This document shows positions 25,912 to 35,182 of a stretch of DNA of 64,000 bases, in pieces. This DNA comes from Pseudomonas oryzihabitans. GTDB lineage: Bacteria > Pseudomonadota > Gammaproteobacteria > Pseudomonadales > Pseudomonadaceae. The stretch spans positions 3,556,501-3,620,500 of the forward strand of contig NZ_CP013987.1 in assembly GCF_001518815.1 (NCBI RefSeq), given 5' to 3'. The number at the start of each line of letters is the position of its first letter. The stretch's first letter is position 1. A model generated the notes under the pieces. It did not search any database. It saw only the letters and a list, made by a program, of their open reading frames with translations, and had not been told where the DNA came from. Position numbers and translations under genes: made by a program.

Positions 25912-28900
25912 ATGAACGTATCTTCGCTTCGGGTTCACCCCGCCCTGGGTAGCGCCTTGGCACTCAGCGGCGTGTTCCTGATCGCTTCTCTGCTGTGCAT
26001 AACGCTTGCCCGTCAAGATGCCAGTTCGGTGCCCACCCTGTGGTTACCCAACGGTCTGGCCCTGGCATGGCTGCTGCGCCGTCAGCCGCAAGAGTGGCCG
26101 CTACTGTCCATTGCGGTGGTAGCCGCCGCTGTACTGGCGGATCTGCTGAGTGGTGGAACGACACTGCATGGCCTGGGGTACGGCCTGAGCAGCCTGGCCG
26201 AGATCCTGCTGGGCGCCATGCTGTTACAGCGGCAACGTCTGGCGTTCGATCGCAACATCGCCGCCATGGGCCGCCTGCTTATCCATGGCGTTCTCCTGCC
26301 GCCCCTCCTGGGCGCGGCCCTGGGTACCCTGATCATGAGTCTGGCAGGGGAGAACGAGTGGCTGACCGTGGCCGTCCACTGGTACATCGGTGACGCGCTG
26401 GGCCTGCTAGTAGTACTACCATTGGCCTTCCTACAGTGGCCGCTGACCTTGACGGTCTTCACCCGGCACGGCCTCGGGGAGTTTGTCGCGCTCCTCGTGC
26501 TGAGTCCCTTGCTGGCCATCTGTATCCTGAGTTACCTGCCCTATCCCTTCGTCTATCTGGCAATGCTGCTGTTGATGCTGACCATGCGCCTCACGGTAGA
26601 GGGTACGGCGCTCATCGGTGGGCTCAATATCTTCCTGCTGGGCAATCTCATTGCCTACGACCATGTCATCGATCTGACGGGCGCATCCCTGGTTACCCAG
26701 GCGCTCACCTATATCCCGGTGGCGCTGATGCAGATCCCCCCGCTGCTGCTGGCGTCCGCGGTGCAACAGAGTCGCCATCAGCATCAACGACTGCTGCGCA
26801 ATCAGGCACGCTATCGGCACGCCATGCAGACGGCGCCCTATGGGATGGCGCTGGTGTCCACCCAGGGCCTGTTATCGGACGTCAATCCGGCTCTGGAAAG
26901 CATGCTGGGTTACTCACGCCATGCCCTCGAAGGCCAGCCACTGGGCGACCTGCTGGCCGAGCCCCATGCCGAACCCGACCTTGGCGAGCACGAGCAGACA
27001 TTGCAACTCCGCCACCATGACGGCCACGCCCTATGGGTGATGATGGCCTGTTCGCCCGACCACGACGACCAGGATCTGCTGACGGGTTATCTGCTGCAGG
27101 TTCGTGATATCGATGCCGAGCGGCGCGCCGATGAGATCAATGCGCACCTGCGCGAACGCTTGCAACTGGCGATTCGCGCTAGCAACGTCGGCATCTGGGA
27201 GTGGGACAGCCGCAGTCGTCAGTTCATCGCCGACACCAAGGTCCATCAGCTCTACGGATTGCCGCTGATCGATGGCTATCACGAACTGACGACCTGGATC
27301 GGGGCCTTGCATCCTGAGGATCGCGAGGCCTCCATGACCCTCTTCCGCGAGTCGATCCGTAACCTTTCCTCCTACGAACACGAATTCCGCATCGTCCGTC
27401 CGGACGGTGTCGAGCGCCGGATCCTCTCCGAAGTGATCGCCATCGAAAGCAGCGAGGGCCACTGCCGCATGGTCGGCAGCAACCGCGACGTCACCGAGCA
27501 CCACCGGTTGACCACGGCACTCTACGAAGAAAAGGAACGACTGCAGGTCACCCTCGCCTCCATCGCCGACGCCGTCCTGACCACCGACGTGGACGGTCGC
27601 GTCCTCTTTCTCAATCCGGTCGCCGAGCAGCTGACCGGCTGGTCGCTGGCGGACGCCCAGGGGCGGCCCCACGAAGAGGTGTTTCTCATCCACGACAGCC
27701 AGAGCGATGCGATCCTGCCCAGCCCGGTGGCCCGCTGCCTGCGCGACCAAACCATCACCTCGCTGGACGAAGGCGCCGTGCTGCTCAGCCGGCACGGTGA
27801 GCGACACGAGGTACAGGATTCCGCAGCGCCGGTGCGCACGGTGGATGGCCGCATCATTGGCGCGGTGCTGGTATTCCAGAACGTCACCCATGCGCGCAAC
27901 CTGCAGCGCGAACTGAGCTACAACGCCTCCCACGACACCCTCACCGGCCTCTTCAACCGCCTGAAGTTCGAGCAGGAACTGGACGCCGCCTGGCAACAGG
28001 CCCAGGCCGGCACCACCCAGCATGCCTTGTGCTTCATCGACCTGGATCGCTTCAAGGTGGTCAACGACTCTGCTGGCCATGCCGCCGGCGACCTGCTGCT
28101 GCGCGAGCTGGGCACCCTGCTGCGTGACTCCCTGCGCGGCTCCGATGCCGTGGCGCGTATCGGCGGCGACGAATTCGCCCTCTTGCTGCGTGACTGCGAT
28201 CTGGTGCAGGCCGAGGCCGTCGCCGAAAAGCTCATCGCCAGCATCGGCGCCGTGCGCTTCAACTGGCAGAACCGGGTCTACGACGTCGGCGCCAGCGCCG
28301 GCATCGTCGCCATCACCGCCGAGACCCGCAGCCCCGCCGAATTGATGAGTCAGGCCGATGTGGCCTGCTACACCGCCAAGCACGCCGGGCGCAATCGCGC
28401 CGCGCTCTATCGGGCCGGCAGCGAAGATGTGGAACGCCAGCACCGCGAGATCCTCATGGCCAGCGGTCTGCGCGAGGCCCTGGAACAGCATCGCTTCGAA
28501 CTGCACGCGCAGCCTATCGTCGCCACGCGCGACAGCGGCCGCGACGAGCAGCATGTCGAACTGCTGCTGCGCCTGCGCGACGTCCAGGGCCAGCTGATTT
28601 CCCCGGCCACCTTCATCCCGGCCGCCGAACGCTTCGGCCTGATGAGCAACATCGACCGCTGGGTGGTGCGCCAGGTATTGATCGAACTGGTGCCCTGGCT
28701 GCAGGCGCGTCCCCAGCTGCACGTGGGCATCAATCTCTCGGGCAACAGCCTGAGCGACCCGGGCTTCCTGCCCGAACTGCTGGAGCTGATCGCCGCCTCG
28801 CCGCTGGATCCACAGCGCCTGCTGTTCGAGCTGACCGAGACAGCGGTCATCAACAAGCTGTCGGTGGCCTCCGCACTCATCAGCCAGGTGCGCGAACGCG

Positions 28901-29217
28901 GCTGCCGCATCGCCCTGGACGACTTTGGCGCGGGACTCAGCTCCTTCACCTACCTGAAGCACTTCCGCGTCGACTACGTGAAGATCGACGGCAGTTTCAT
29001 CCGCAATCTCGATCAGGATCCTCTGGATCGCGCCATCGTCGAGTCCATCAACCAGGTCGCCCATCACCTGGGGGCCGAGACCATCGCCGAGTTCGTCGAA
29101 TCCCGGGCCACCTTCGAGCTGCTCGGTACCATCGGCGTCGACTACGCCCAGGGCTATGCGCTCGGCAAACCCATCCCCCTGCTGGAGTGGTCAGGGCCGC
29201 CGCGTCTCGAACCTTGA
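25912..29217 (+). CDS. MASE1-PAS(x3)-GGDEF-EAL membrane protein (DgcE-like)
   Basis: This 1101-residue protein has the domain order and length of E. coli DgcE (YegE). A MASE1 integral-membrane sensor (about 1-285, eight or more TM helices) is followed by PAS domains at about 305-400, 415-525 and 540-665, GGDEF (RIGGDEF, G751-F755, with I-site RGSD 742-745) and an EAL domain. The EAL signature reads ELL (883-885), but the metal-binding Glu is kept, as are ELTET, DDFGAGLSS and KIDGSF. Cyclase activity is likely; phosphodiesterase activity is possible. No clear ribosome site is seen at ATG 25912. Confidence 0.9.
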   Translation: MNVSSLRVHPALGSALALSGVFLIASLLCITLARQDASSVPTLWLPNGLALAWLLRRQPQEWPLLSIAVVAAAVLADLLSGGTTLHGLGYGLSSLAEILLGAMLLQRQRLAFDRNIAAMGRLLIHGVLLPPLLGAALGTLIMSLAGENEWLTVAVHWYIGDALGLLVVLPLAFLQWPLTLTVFTRHGLGEFVALLVLSPLLAICILSYLPYPFVYLAMLLLMLTMRLTVEGTALIGGLNIFLLGNLIAYDHVIDLTGASLVTQALTYIPVALMQIPPLLLASAVQQSRHQHQRLLRNQARYRHAMQTAPYGMALVSTQGLLSDVNPALESMLGYSRHALEGQPLGDLLAEPHAEPDLGEHEQTLQLRHHDGHALWVMMACSPDHDDQDLLTGYLLQVRDIDAERRADEINAHLRERLQLAIRASNVGIWEWDSRSRQFIADTKVHQLYGLPLIDGYHELTTWIGALHPEDREASMTLFRESIRNLSSYEHEFRIVRPDGVERRILSEVIAIESSEGHCRMVGSNRDVTEHHRLTTALYEEKERLQVTLASIADAVLTTDVDGRVLFLNPVAEQLTGWSLADAQGRPHEEVFLIHDSQSDAILPSPVARCLRDQTITSLDEGAVLLSRHGERHEVQDSAAPVRTVDGRIIGAVLVFQNVTHARNLQRELSYNASHDTLTGLFNRLKFEQELDAAWQQAQAGTTQHALCFIDLDRFKVVNDSAGHAAGDLLLRELGTLLRDSLRGSDAVARIGGDEFALLLRDCDLVQAEAVAEKLIASIGAVRFNWQNRVYDVGASAGIVAITAETRSPAELMSQADVACYTAKHAGRNRAALYRAGSEDVERQHREILMASGLREALEQHRFELHAQPIVATRDSGRDEQHVELLLRLRDVQGQLISPATFIPAAERFGLMSNIDRWVVRQVLIELVPWLQARPQLHVGINLSGNSLSDPGFLPELLELIAASPLDPQRLLFELTETAVINKLSVASALISQVRERGCRIALDDFGAGLSSFTYLKHFRVDYVKIDGSFIRNLDQDPLDRAIVESINQVAHHLGAETIAEFVESRATFELLGTIGVDYAQGYALGKPIPLLEWSGPPRLEP

Positions 29218-29270
29218 GCCGCGGCCATCGGTCGTAACCTGCATGTCTTCCCTATCCAGATGAGGATCCC

Positions 29271-30224
29271 ATGCAAAAACGTACCCTCGGCCACTCCGAC
29301 CTGCAGGTCCCGCCCCTCTGCTTCGGTGGCAACGTCTTTGGCTGGACGCTGGACGAAGCCCAGTCCTTTCGTATGCTGGACGCGCTGCTCGACGTCGGCC
29401 TGGATTTCATCGACACCGCCGACGTCTATTCGCGCTGGGCGCCAGATAACCGTGGCGGCGAGTCCGAGACCCTGCTCGGCAAGTGGTTCGCCCGGAGCGG
29501 CAAGCGCGATCAGGTGATCCTGGCCACCAAGCTGGGCATGGACATGGGCGAAGGTCGCAAGGGCCTCAAGGCGAGCTATGTGCAGGAAGCGGTGGAAGCC
29601 TCGCTCAAGCGCCTGCAGACCGATCGCATCGACCTCTACCAGGCGCATTGCGATGATCAGGACACGCCCCTGGAAGAGACCCTAGGGGCCTTCGCCCGCC
29701 TGGTGGAACAGGGCAAGGTGCGGGTGATCGGCGCCTCCAACCATGGTGGCCAGCGCCTGCGCGAAGCGGCCCAGGTCGCCGAGCGCCTGGGCGTGCCGGG
29801 CTACCAGAGCCTGCAGCCGCACTACAATCTGCATGCGCGCAAGGACTACGAGACCGATCTGGAGCCGGTGGTCCAGGAGCTCGGCCTGGGCGTGATCAGC
29901 TACTTCTCCCTGGCCAGCGGCTTTCTTACCGGCAAGTACCGCACCAAGGATGATCTCCAGGGCGCGCGGGCAGAGATGGTCAAAGGCTATCTGGACGAAC
30001 GCGGCATGGCCATTCTCGCCGGTCTCGACGAGATCGCCGAAAAGCACGACGCCACCCCGGCCCAGGTCGCACTGGCCTGGCTGATCGCCCGTCCCAGCAT
30101 CACCGCCCCCATCGCCAGCGCCACCTCCCAGGCCCAGCTCGACGACCTGATCGCCGCCACTCGGCTACAGCTGCCCGCCGATGACATCACCCTGCTGGAT
30201 CAGGTCAGCACCTATCGCGAATGA
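29271..30224 (+). CDS. Aldo/keto reductase
   Basis: This 317-residue NADPH-dependent TIM-barrel reductase has catalytic tetrad regions visible: DFIDTADVYSRW (Asp and Tyr), VILATKLG (Lys) and the YQAHCDDQDTP stretch where the His is expected. The C-terminal cofactor motif PIASATSQAQLDDL binds the 2'-phosphate. It resembles YajO/Tas-type AKRs; substrate unknown. GAGG lies 6 bp before the ATG. It is a single-gene unit followed by a long repeat region. Confidence 0.9.
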   Translation: MQKRTLGHSDLQVPPLCFGGNVFGWTLDEAQSFRMLDALLDVGLDFIDTADVYSRWAPDNRGGESETLLGKWFARSGKRDQVILATKLGMDMGEGRKGLKASYVQEAVEASLKRLQTDRIDLYQAHCDDQDTPLEETLGAFARLVEQGKVRVIGASNHGGQRLREAAQVAERLGVPGYQSLQPHYNLHARKDYETDLEPVVQELGLGVISYFSLASGFLTGKYRTKDDLQGARAEMVKGYLDERGMAILAGLDEIAEKHDATPAQVALAWLIARPSITAPIASATSQAQLDDLIAATRLQLPADDITLLDQVSTYRE

Positions 30225-30251
30225 CGCACCCAGGCCCCGCAGTAGACTCCT

Positions 30252-30328
30252 ATCGCGGCCATGCCGGTGCGCCATAACGGCCGCTCCTACCATTCAAGTT
30301 CGATGTAGGAGCGGCCCATGGCCGCGAT
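30252..30328. repeat. Family D REP-like palindrome
   Basis: Arms ATCGCGGCCATGCCGGTGCG and GTAGGAGCGGCCCATGGCCG form a hairpin. It shares with the copy at 15038 an extra CCATAACGG-type insertion in the left arm that the copy at 34779 lacks. A separate perfect hairpin TCAAGAC-GTCA-GTCTTGA follows at 30351-30368. Confidence 0.8.
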
Positions 30329-30392
30329 GACTGCAGCCGGAGATATGAAATCAAGACGTCAGTCTTGACCTTGCGAGCTCACGGATAGGAGC

Positions 30393-30967
30393 GCCTGCCC
30401 GGATAACCCCCTCTCCCTGCGGGAGAGGGCTGGGGTGAGGGCAACATCTCTCACCCAGCGCCAGTGGAAAAGGCTGCGCCGTTTTCCACGCTACGTATCA
30501 GCTGGAGGCTGCCGAAGCCAAACGCCTGCTCGGATAACCCCCTCTCCCTCCGGGAGAAGGCTGGGGTGAGAGCAACATTTCTCAGCCAGCGCCAGTGGAA
30601 AAGGCTGCGCCGTTTTCCACGCTACGTATCAGCTGGAGGCTGCCGAAGCCAAACGCCTGCTCGGATAACCCCTCTTCCTCCGGGAGAAGGCTGGGGTGAG
30701 CGCAACATCTCTCAGCCAGCGCCAGTGGAAAAGACTGCGCCGTTTTCCACGCTACGTATCAGCTGGAGGCTGCCGAAGCCAAACGCTAGCTTGGATAACC
30801 CCCTCTCCCTCCGGGAGAGGGTTGGGGTGAGGGCAACATCTCTCAGCCAGCGCCAGTGTAAAACGCTACGCCGTTTTCCACGCTACGTATCAGCTAGAAG
30901 CTGCCGAAGCCAAACGCCTGCTCGGATAACACCCCCCTCTCCCTCCGGGAGAGTGCTGGGGTGAGGG
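30393..30967. repeat. 131-bp tandem array, four full units plus a partial fifth
   Basis: GGATAAC marks each unit at 30401, 30532, 30663, 30793 and 30924 (steps 131, 131, 130, 131). Every unit joins a family B hairpin, the phrase CATCTCTCAGCCAGCGCCAG, a family C hairpin (GTGGAAAAGGCTGCGCCG-TTTTCCACGCTACG) and GTATCAGCTGGAGGCTGCCG. Units are nearly identical, so amplification is recent. There are no unique spacers, so it is not a CRISPR. The array fills the 755-bp gap up to the Lrp gene stop. Confidence 0.95.
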
Positions 30968-30979
30968 CATCGCGATCCG

Positions 30980-31441
30980 CTACCGCACATAATCCAACGG
31001 CAACGCCGTGCTGTACTTGATCTGCTCCATGGCGAAGCTGGAGCTGACGTCCAGCAGGCCGGGTACCTGAATCAGGCGCTTGTAGACACCGTCGTAGGCG
31101 GCGATGTCCGGCACCACGATGCGCATCAGGTAGTCGGTATCGCCGGCCATGCGATAGAGCTCCACCACCTCCGGAATGGCCGCCACCGCCGCATGGAAGC
31201 GCTGCAGCCAGTCCATGGCGTGCTGGTTGGTGCGCACCGAGACGAATACGGTCACCCCCACATTGAGCTGCCGTGGATCGAGCAGCGCCACCCGGGCACG
31301 AATGACGCCCTGCTCCTCCAGCTTCTGGATACGCCGCCAGCAGGCGGTGGTACCCAGGCCGATACGTTCGGCGATATCGGCCACTGGCCGGGTGCTGTCT
31401 TGCTGTAACACCTCAAGAATGGCGCGATCGAAGCGATCCAT
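30980..31441 (-). CDS. Lrp/AsnC-family transcriptional regulator
   Basis: This 153-residue protein has an N-terminal AsnC HTH (about 1-55; IAERIGLGTTACWRRIQKLEEQG) and a C-terminal RAM effector/oligomerisation domain (about 65-145). It is divergent from a cysteine desulfurase paralogue, with 131 bp between starts; on the minus strand TATAAT (31481 to 31476) lies inside an AT-rich GAA-N6-TTC palindrome that is a candidate operator. Members of this family that neighbour cysteine-metabolism genes often sense cysteine, but the ligand here is unknown. Confidence 0.9.
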   Translation of the reverse strand: MDRFDRAILEVLQQDSTRPVADIAERIGLGTTACWRRIQKLEEQGVIRARVALLDPRQLNVGVTVFVSVRTNQHAMDWLQRFHAAVAAIPEVVELYRMAGDTDYLMRIVVPDIAAYDGVYKRLIQVPGLLDVSSSFAMEQIKYSTALPLDYVR

Positions 31442-31572
31442 GGAATATTTTTCTCTAAAGCGGCCTTCTCCTGAAATTATATTCGCACCTGACTACCAAC
31501 GAGCAGCCAGAAAGCAAATTTCTTCGAGGCTCGTGGCGTTAGCCTAGACGCATTCAAACGCCCGAGGCCGCC

Positions 31573-32721
31573 ATGGACGCTTACCCCCTGTATTTCGATT
31601 ACGCCGCCACCACCCCGGTCGACGAGACCGTCATCGAAGCCATGCTCGGCTGCATGGGTCGCCAAGGCGTCTTCGGCAATCCTGCCTCGCGTGGTCATGC
31701 CTTCGGCAACGACGCCCAGCGCGCCGTGGACAATGCCCGCCAGCAGGTAGCCGAACTGGTCGGCGCCCGGCCCGAGCAGTTGATCTGGACCTCCGGCGCC
31801 ACCGAATCCAACAATCTCGCCCTGCTTGGCGTGGCCCGCCGCCGAGGCCATGGCCATCTCATCACCAGTTGCCTGGAACACCGGGCGGTCCTGGACACTG
31901 CAGCACAGCTGGAAGCCGAGGGGTTCGCCGTCACCTACCTGACCCCGGACGCAGCAGGTCTCATCACCCCCGACGCCGTCGCACAGGCTTGGAGGGAGGA
32001 CACCTGCCTGGTTTCGCTGATGTTGGTGAACAACGAGCTCGGCACCCTGACCGACATCGCCCATATCGGCCAGCAGGTCCGTGCCCGGGGTGCCCTCTTC
32101 CACGTGGACGCCGCCCAGGCCACCGGCAAGGTCGCCATCGATCTGGCCAGCCTGGAGGTCGATCTGATGTCCTTTTCCGCGCACAAGACCTATGGCCCCA
32201 AGGGCATCGGCGCTCTCTATGTCGGTCCGCGTGCCGAAGGCGCCTTGCAGGCGCAGATCCATGGGGGCGGCCATGAGCGCGGGTTGCGCTCAGGGACCCT
32301 GGCCACCCACCAGATCGTCGGCATGGGCACGGCCTTCGCCCTCGCCGGTCAGGCCATGGCGCGGGAGAACGAGCGTCTCGGCCAGTTGCGCGAGCGGTTC
32401 CTGGCCGGCGTCCAGACCTTGCCCGGCATGCAGCTGAACGGCTGCGCCCGGCAGCGCATCCCCCATACCCTCAACCTGACTTTCGCTACGCCGCTCGACA
32501 CCGCGGCGCTGCAGCGTCAGCTGGCCTTCTCCACCACGTCGGCCTGCAGTTCGGCCAAGGCGGCGCCCTCCCATGTATTGCTGGGCCTGGGCCTAAGCGC
32601 CGAGCAGGCTGCGCGCAGCTACAGATTCAGCCTGGGCCGCTACAGCAGCGAGGCGGACGTGGACCAGGCCGTCGCCCTGATCCACCAGCACGCCGCCCAG
32701 CCAGCGCCCTTCTGGGCCTGA
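31573..32721 (+). CDS. Second cysteine desulfurase (NifS/IscS-like)
   Basis: This 382-residue PLP enzyme of class V is clearly paralogous to the IscS encoded at 48-49.5 kb. [10 protein letters not shown] contains the PLP-binding Lys (K205), HVDAAQATGK the cofactor Asp, and the mobile loop has the catalytic Cys (TTSACSSA, C325). The loop is SACSSAKA instead of the IscS SGSACTSA, and the C-terminal IscU-contact tail is shorter. No scaffold protein is adjacent; the divergent Lrp-type gene suggests regulation by an amino acid, perhaps cysteine. Its stop abuts that of the convergent gene. Confidence 0.88.
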   Translation: MDAYPLYFDYAATTPVDETVIEAMLGCMGRQGVFGNPASRGHAFGNDAQRAVDNARQQVAELVGARPEQLIWTSGATESNNLALLGVARRRGHGHLITSCLEHRAVLDTAAQLEAEGFAVTYLTPDAAGLITPDAVAQAWREDTCLVSLMLVNNELGTLTDIAHIGQQVRARGALFHVDAAQATGKVAIDLASLEVDLMSFSAHKTYGPKGIGALYVGPRAEGALQAQIHGGGHERGLRSGTLATHQIVGMGTAFALAGQAMARENERLGQLRERFLAGVQTLPGMQLNGCARQRIPHTLNLTFATPLDTAALQRQLAFSTTSACSSAKAAPSHVLLGLGLSAEQAARSYRFSLGRYSSEADVDQAVALIHQHAAQPAPFWA

Positions 32722-33513
32722 TCAGGCCAGGTGGAAGACGTCGGCATCGCGCTGCGCCGGAAAGCGCTCGCGATAGGCTGTGAGGGCGGTAGCCGAGAGC
32801 GTCGTGTGGAAGATGCCGGCTACTGCGCCGGCTTCCACCAGGGGTTCACCCTGGAAGTCCAGCACCTGGCTGTCACCGGCATAGGGATGGCCATTGCCGT
32901 CACTGCCGATGCGATTCACCGCCGCGACATAGCAGAGATTCTCGATGGACCGCGCTGGCAGCAGCCGATTCCAATGCCCACGCCGAGGCGCTGGCCAGTT
33001 GGCCACGTAGAGCAGCAGGTCGGTATCGTCCTGAGCGCGACTCCAGACCGGGAATCTCAGGTCGTAGCAGATCAGCGGCCGGATCCGCCACCCCTTGAGC
33101 GTCAGCACCAGGCGCTGCTCGCCAGGCGCGTAATGCTCGTGCTCACCGGCCATGCGAAAGAGATGACGCTTGTCGTAGTGCAGTAGCTCGCCTTCGGGCG
33201 TCGCCCACAGCAGCCGGTTGCGATGCCGTCCATCTTCATCCTGCACGATCAGGCTGCCCGTCACCACGGCGCCGATACGCCGGGCCTGTTCGCGTAGCCA
33301 CACGGCGGTCGGCCCATCGGCGGGCTCGGCGAGGACCGCCGACTCCATGGAAAAGCCGGTGGTGAACATCTCCGGCAGGATGACCAGATCGGTCTCTCCT
33401 ACCCGTGCCAGCAGTTGCTCGAAGTGGGCACGGTTGGCGGCCGGATCGTGCCAGACCAGTTCAGTCTGCAGCAGCGCCAGACGCAGGTCCTGGCCGGGGG
33501 TCAGATCGCGCAT
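32722..33513 (-). CDS. Nitrilase-superfamily amidohydrolase (YafV / omega-amidase type)
   Basis: 263 residues with the Glu-Lys-Cys triad: ILPEMFTTGFSM, LLHYDKRHLFRMAGE and PLICYDLRFPVWSR. These match omega-amidases that remove amide from 2-oxoglutaramate or 2-oxosuccinamate. The ATG at 33513 overlaps the aminotransferase end by 13 bp. The pair fits the glutamine transaminase/omega-amidase couple of methionine salvage, in which transamination of the methionine oxo-acid yields the oxoglutaramate that this enzyme hydrolyses (inference from context). Confidence 0.9.
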   Translation of the reverse strand: MRDLTPGQDLRLALLQTELVWHDPAANRAHFEQLLARVGETDLVILPEMFTTGFSMESAVLAEPADGPTAVWLREQARRIGAVVTGSLIVQDEDGRHRNRLLWATPEGELLHYDKRHLFRMAGEHEHYAPGEQRLVLTLKGWRIRPLICYDLRFPVWSRAQDDTDLLLYVANWPAPRRGHWNRLLPARSIENLCYVAAVNRIGSDGNGHPYAGDSQVLDFQGEPLVEAGAVAGIFHTTLSATALTAYRERFPAQRDADVFHLA

Positions 33514-34649
33514 AGCCGCTCCGCTGCCTGCCGCAGGGTGTCTTCGCGCTTGGCGAAGCAGAAGCGCACCAGGCGCAGGTCCGCGGGCGGCGCCTGGTAG
33601 AACACCGACAGCGGAATGGCGGCGACGCCGTGCTCGCGGGTCAGCCATTCGGCCATGGCCACATCGTCCAGATCCGGGCGAATGTCGGAATAGTCGACCA
33701 CCTGGAAATAGGTGCCGGCGGCGCGCTGGAAGCTGAAGCGCGAGTTGCCTAGGAGGTCGCAGAAGAGATCCCGCTTGGCCTGGTAGAAGCCCGGTAGTTC
33801 GCTCAGGTGCTCGGGATGAGCGGCCATGAAGTCGGCCAGGGCACCCTGGATCGGCGTAACCCCACAGAAGCTCACGTACTGGTGGACCTTGCGCAACTCG
33901 GCCGACAGTACTGGCGGCGCCACCACATAGCCGGTCTTCCAGCCGGTGACGTGATAGGTCTTGCCAAAGGAACTCACCACGAAGGCGCGGGCATAGAGCT
34001 CGTCATGGGCGATGACGCTGGCATGGCGCTCGCCGTCATAGACCAGATGCTCGTAGACCTCGTCGCTGACCAGATAGAGATCACGACCGCGAATCAGGTC
34101 GGCCAGGCGGTCCAGTTCCGCCGCGCTGACCAGGGCCCCGCTGGGATTGTGCGGGGTATTGAGCACGATGGCGCGGGTGCGGGGGCTCAGGGCCGCCTCC
34201 AGCGCCGCCCAATCGATGCCGAAGCCTGGGAGCGCCAGGGGCACGTGCACACAGCGCCCACCCGCCAGCTGCACCGAAGGCTCGTAGCTGTCATAGCAGG
34301 GATCGAAGACGATGACCTCGTCACCTGGCCGCACCAGCGTCTGCAAGGCGCAGAACAGCCCCTGGGTGGCCCCCGGCACGATGGTGACCTCGGCGTCGGC
34401 ATCCACCTCACGGCCATAGAAGTGGGCGACCTTGGCGGCCACCTGCTGGCGTAGCGCCGGCAACCCGGTCATGGGTGCGTACTGGTTGTGCCCGGCCGCC
34501 ACATGGCGACCGACCGCGGCCAGCAGTTCGGCGGGTCCGTCGAAGTCGGGAAAGCCCTGGGACAGATTCAGCGCACCGGTCTGGGCGGCGAGCTGGGACA
34601 TGCGGGTAAAGATGGTGACGGCGAGGTCGGGAAGCTTGCTCTGGATCAT
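33501..34649 (-). CDS. Pyridoxal-phosphate aminotransferase, methionine/glutamine transaminase type
   Basis: This 382-residue class I/II aminotransferase has NLSQGFPDFDGP at the N-terminus, NTPHNPSGA, YLVSDEVYEHLVYDG and the PLP Lys in SSFGKTYHVTGWKTGY. It resembles YbdL/MtaE methionine aminotransferases. The start at 34649 begins the conserved MIQSKLPDLAVTIFTRMS segment; no strong ribosome site is seen. It overlaps the downstream omega-amidase gene, so the two products are probably made together. Confidence 0.88.
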   Translation of the reverse strand: MIQSKLPDLAVTIFTRMSQLAAQTGALNLSQGFPDFDGPAELLAAVGRHVAAGHNQYAPMTGLPALRQQVAAKVAHFYGREVDADAEVTIVPGATQGLFCALQTLVRPGDEVIVFDPCYDSYEPSVQLAGGRCVHVPLALPGFGIDWAALEAALSPRTRAIVLNTPHNPSGALVSAAELDRLADLIRGRDLYLVSDEVYEHLVYDGERHASVIAHDELYARAFVVSSFGKTYHVTGWKTGYVVAPPVLSAELRKVHQYVSFCGVTPIQGALADFMAAHPEHLSELPGFYQAKRDLFCDLLGNSRFSFQRAAGTYFQVVDYSDIRPDLDDVAMAEWLTREHGVAAIPLSVFYQAPPADLRLVRFCFAKREDTLRQAAERLCAI

Positions 34650-35182
34650 CGCGCGGGCACGGGTCTGGTTGAAAGGAGATCGGCAGCCTGCGATTTTTTC
34701 CCGGCGAGGGCAAGAGAGGTAGCTTGGAAAGGGAGCGGTTCGGTTCGCGCGCCCAGCTAGACGCTCGACCCAACGCTCATCGCGGCCATGGGCCGCTCCT
34801 ACAGAAGCTCGAATCCTGTAGGAGCCGCCCATGGCCGCGATCAACAGAACCTCGGGTTCCTTAGAAGCCGGACCGCCATGCCCTCGATAAGGCTGATCGC
34901 GTAGCGTGGAAAACGGCGCAGCCTTTTCCACGGGTGAAGCCGCGGGGACGTCCTCACCCCAACCCTCGCCCCCAGGCAGAGGGGGTAGCTCAGTGCATCC
35001 GGTCGCATCAGCGCACCGCCATAGCTGTGATGAGGATGTCCACCAAGATGGGTCAGGTAAAGGCCCTCATCCATACATCCCCTGGCCCTCTCCCTCTGCG
35101 AGAGGGCCAGGGTGAGGGTAACTGCACAGCCCTTTCCACTGGAGCATCCACTACGGGAATGCTGACAGAGCGCCCAACGAAA
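34650..35182. repeat. Intergenic repeat region with families B, C and D
   Basis: The gap before der holds family D (34779-34841, the short-arm form), family C (34902-34932), family B in reverse orientation (about 34952-34985) and a variant family B (35080-35118). Between these no gene is seen. Confidence 0.82.

Noticed and set aside
30464-30964. Open frame of 166 codons across the 131-bp array with repeated peptides
   Set aside because: The repeat period is not a multiple of three, so each unit is read in a different frame; openness is a by-product of high GC repeats, with no ribosome site or family.
30393-30967. CRISPR array
   Set aside because: Repeats are adjacent with no unique spacers, units are 131 bp, and no cas gene is near.
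31573-32721. Naming the second cysteine desulfurase CsdA or SufS
   Set aside because: No csdE or suf genes adjacent, and its sequence is closer to IscS/NifS ([15 protein letters not shown] loop); left without a symbol.
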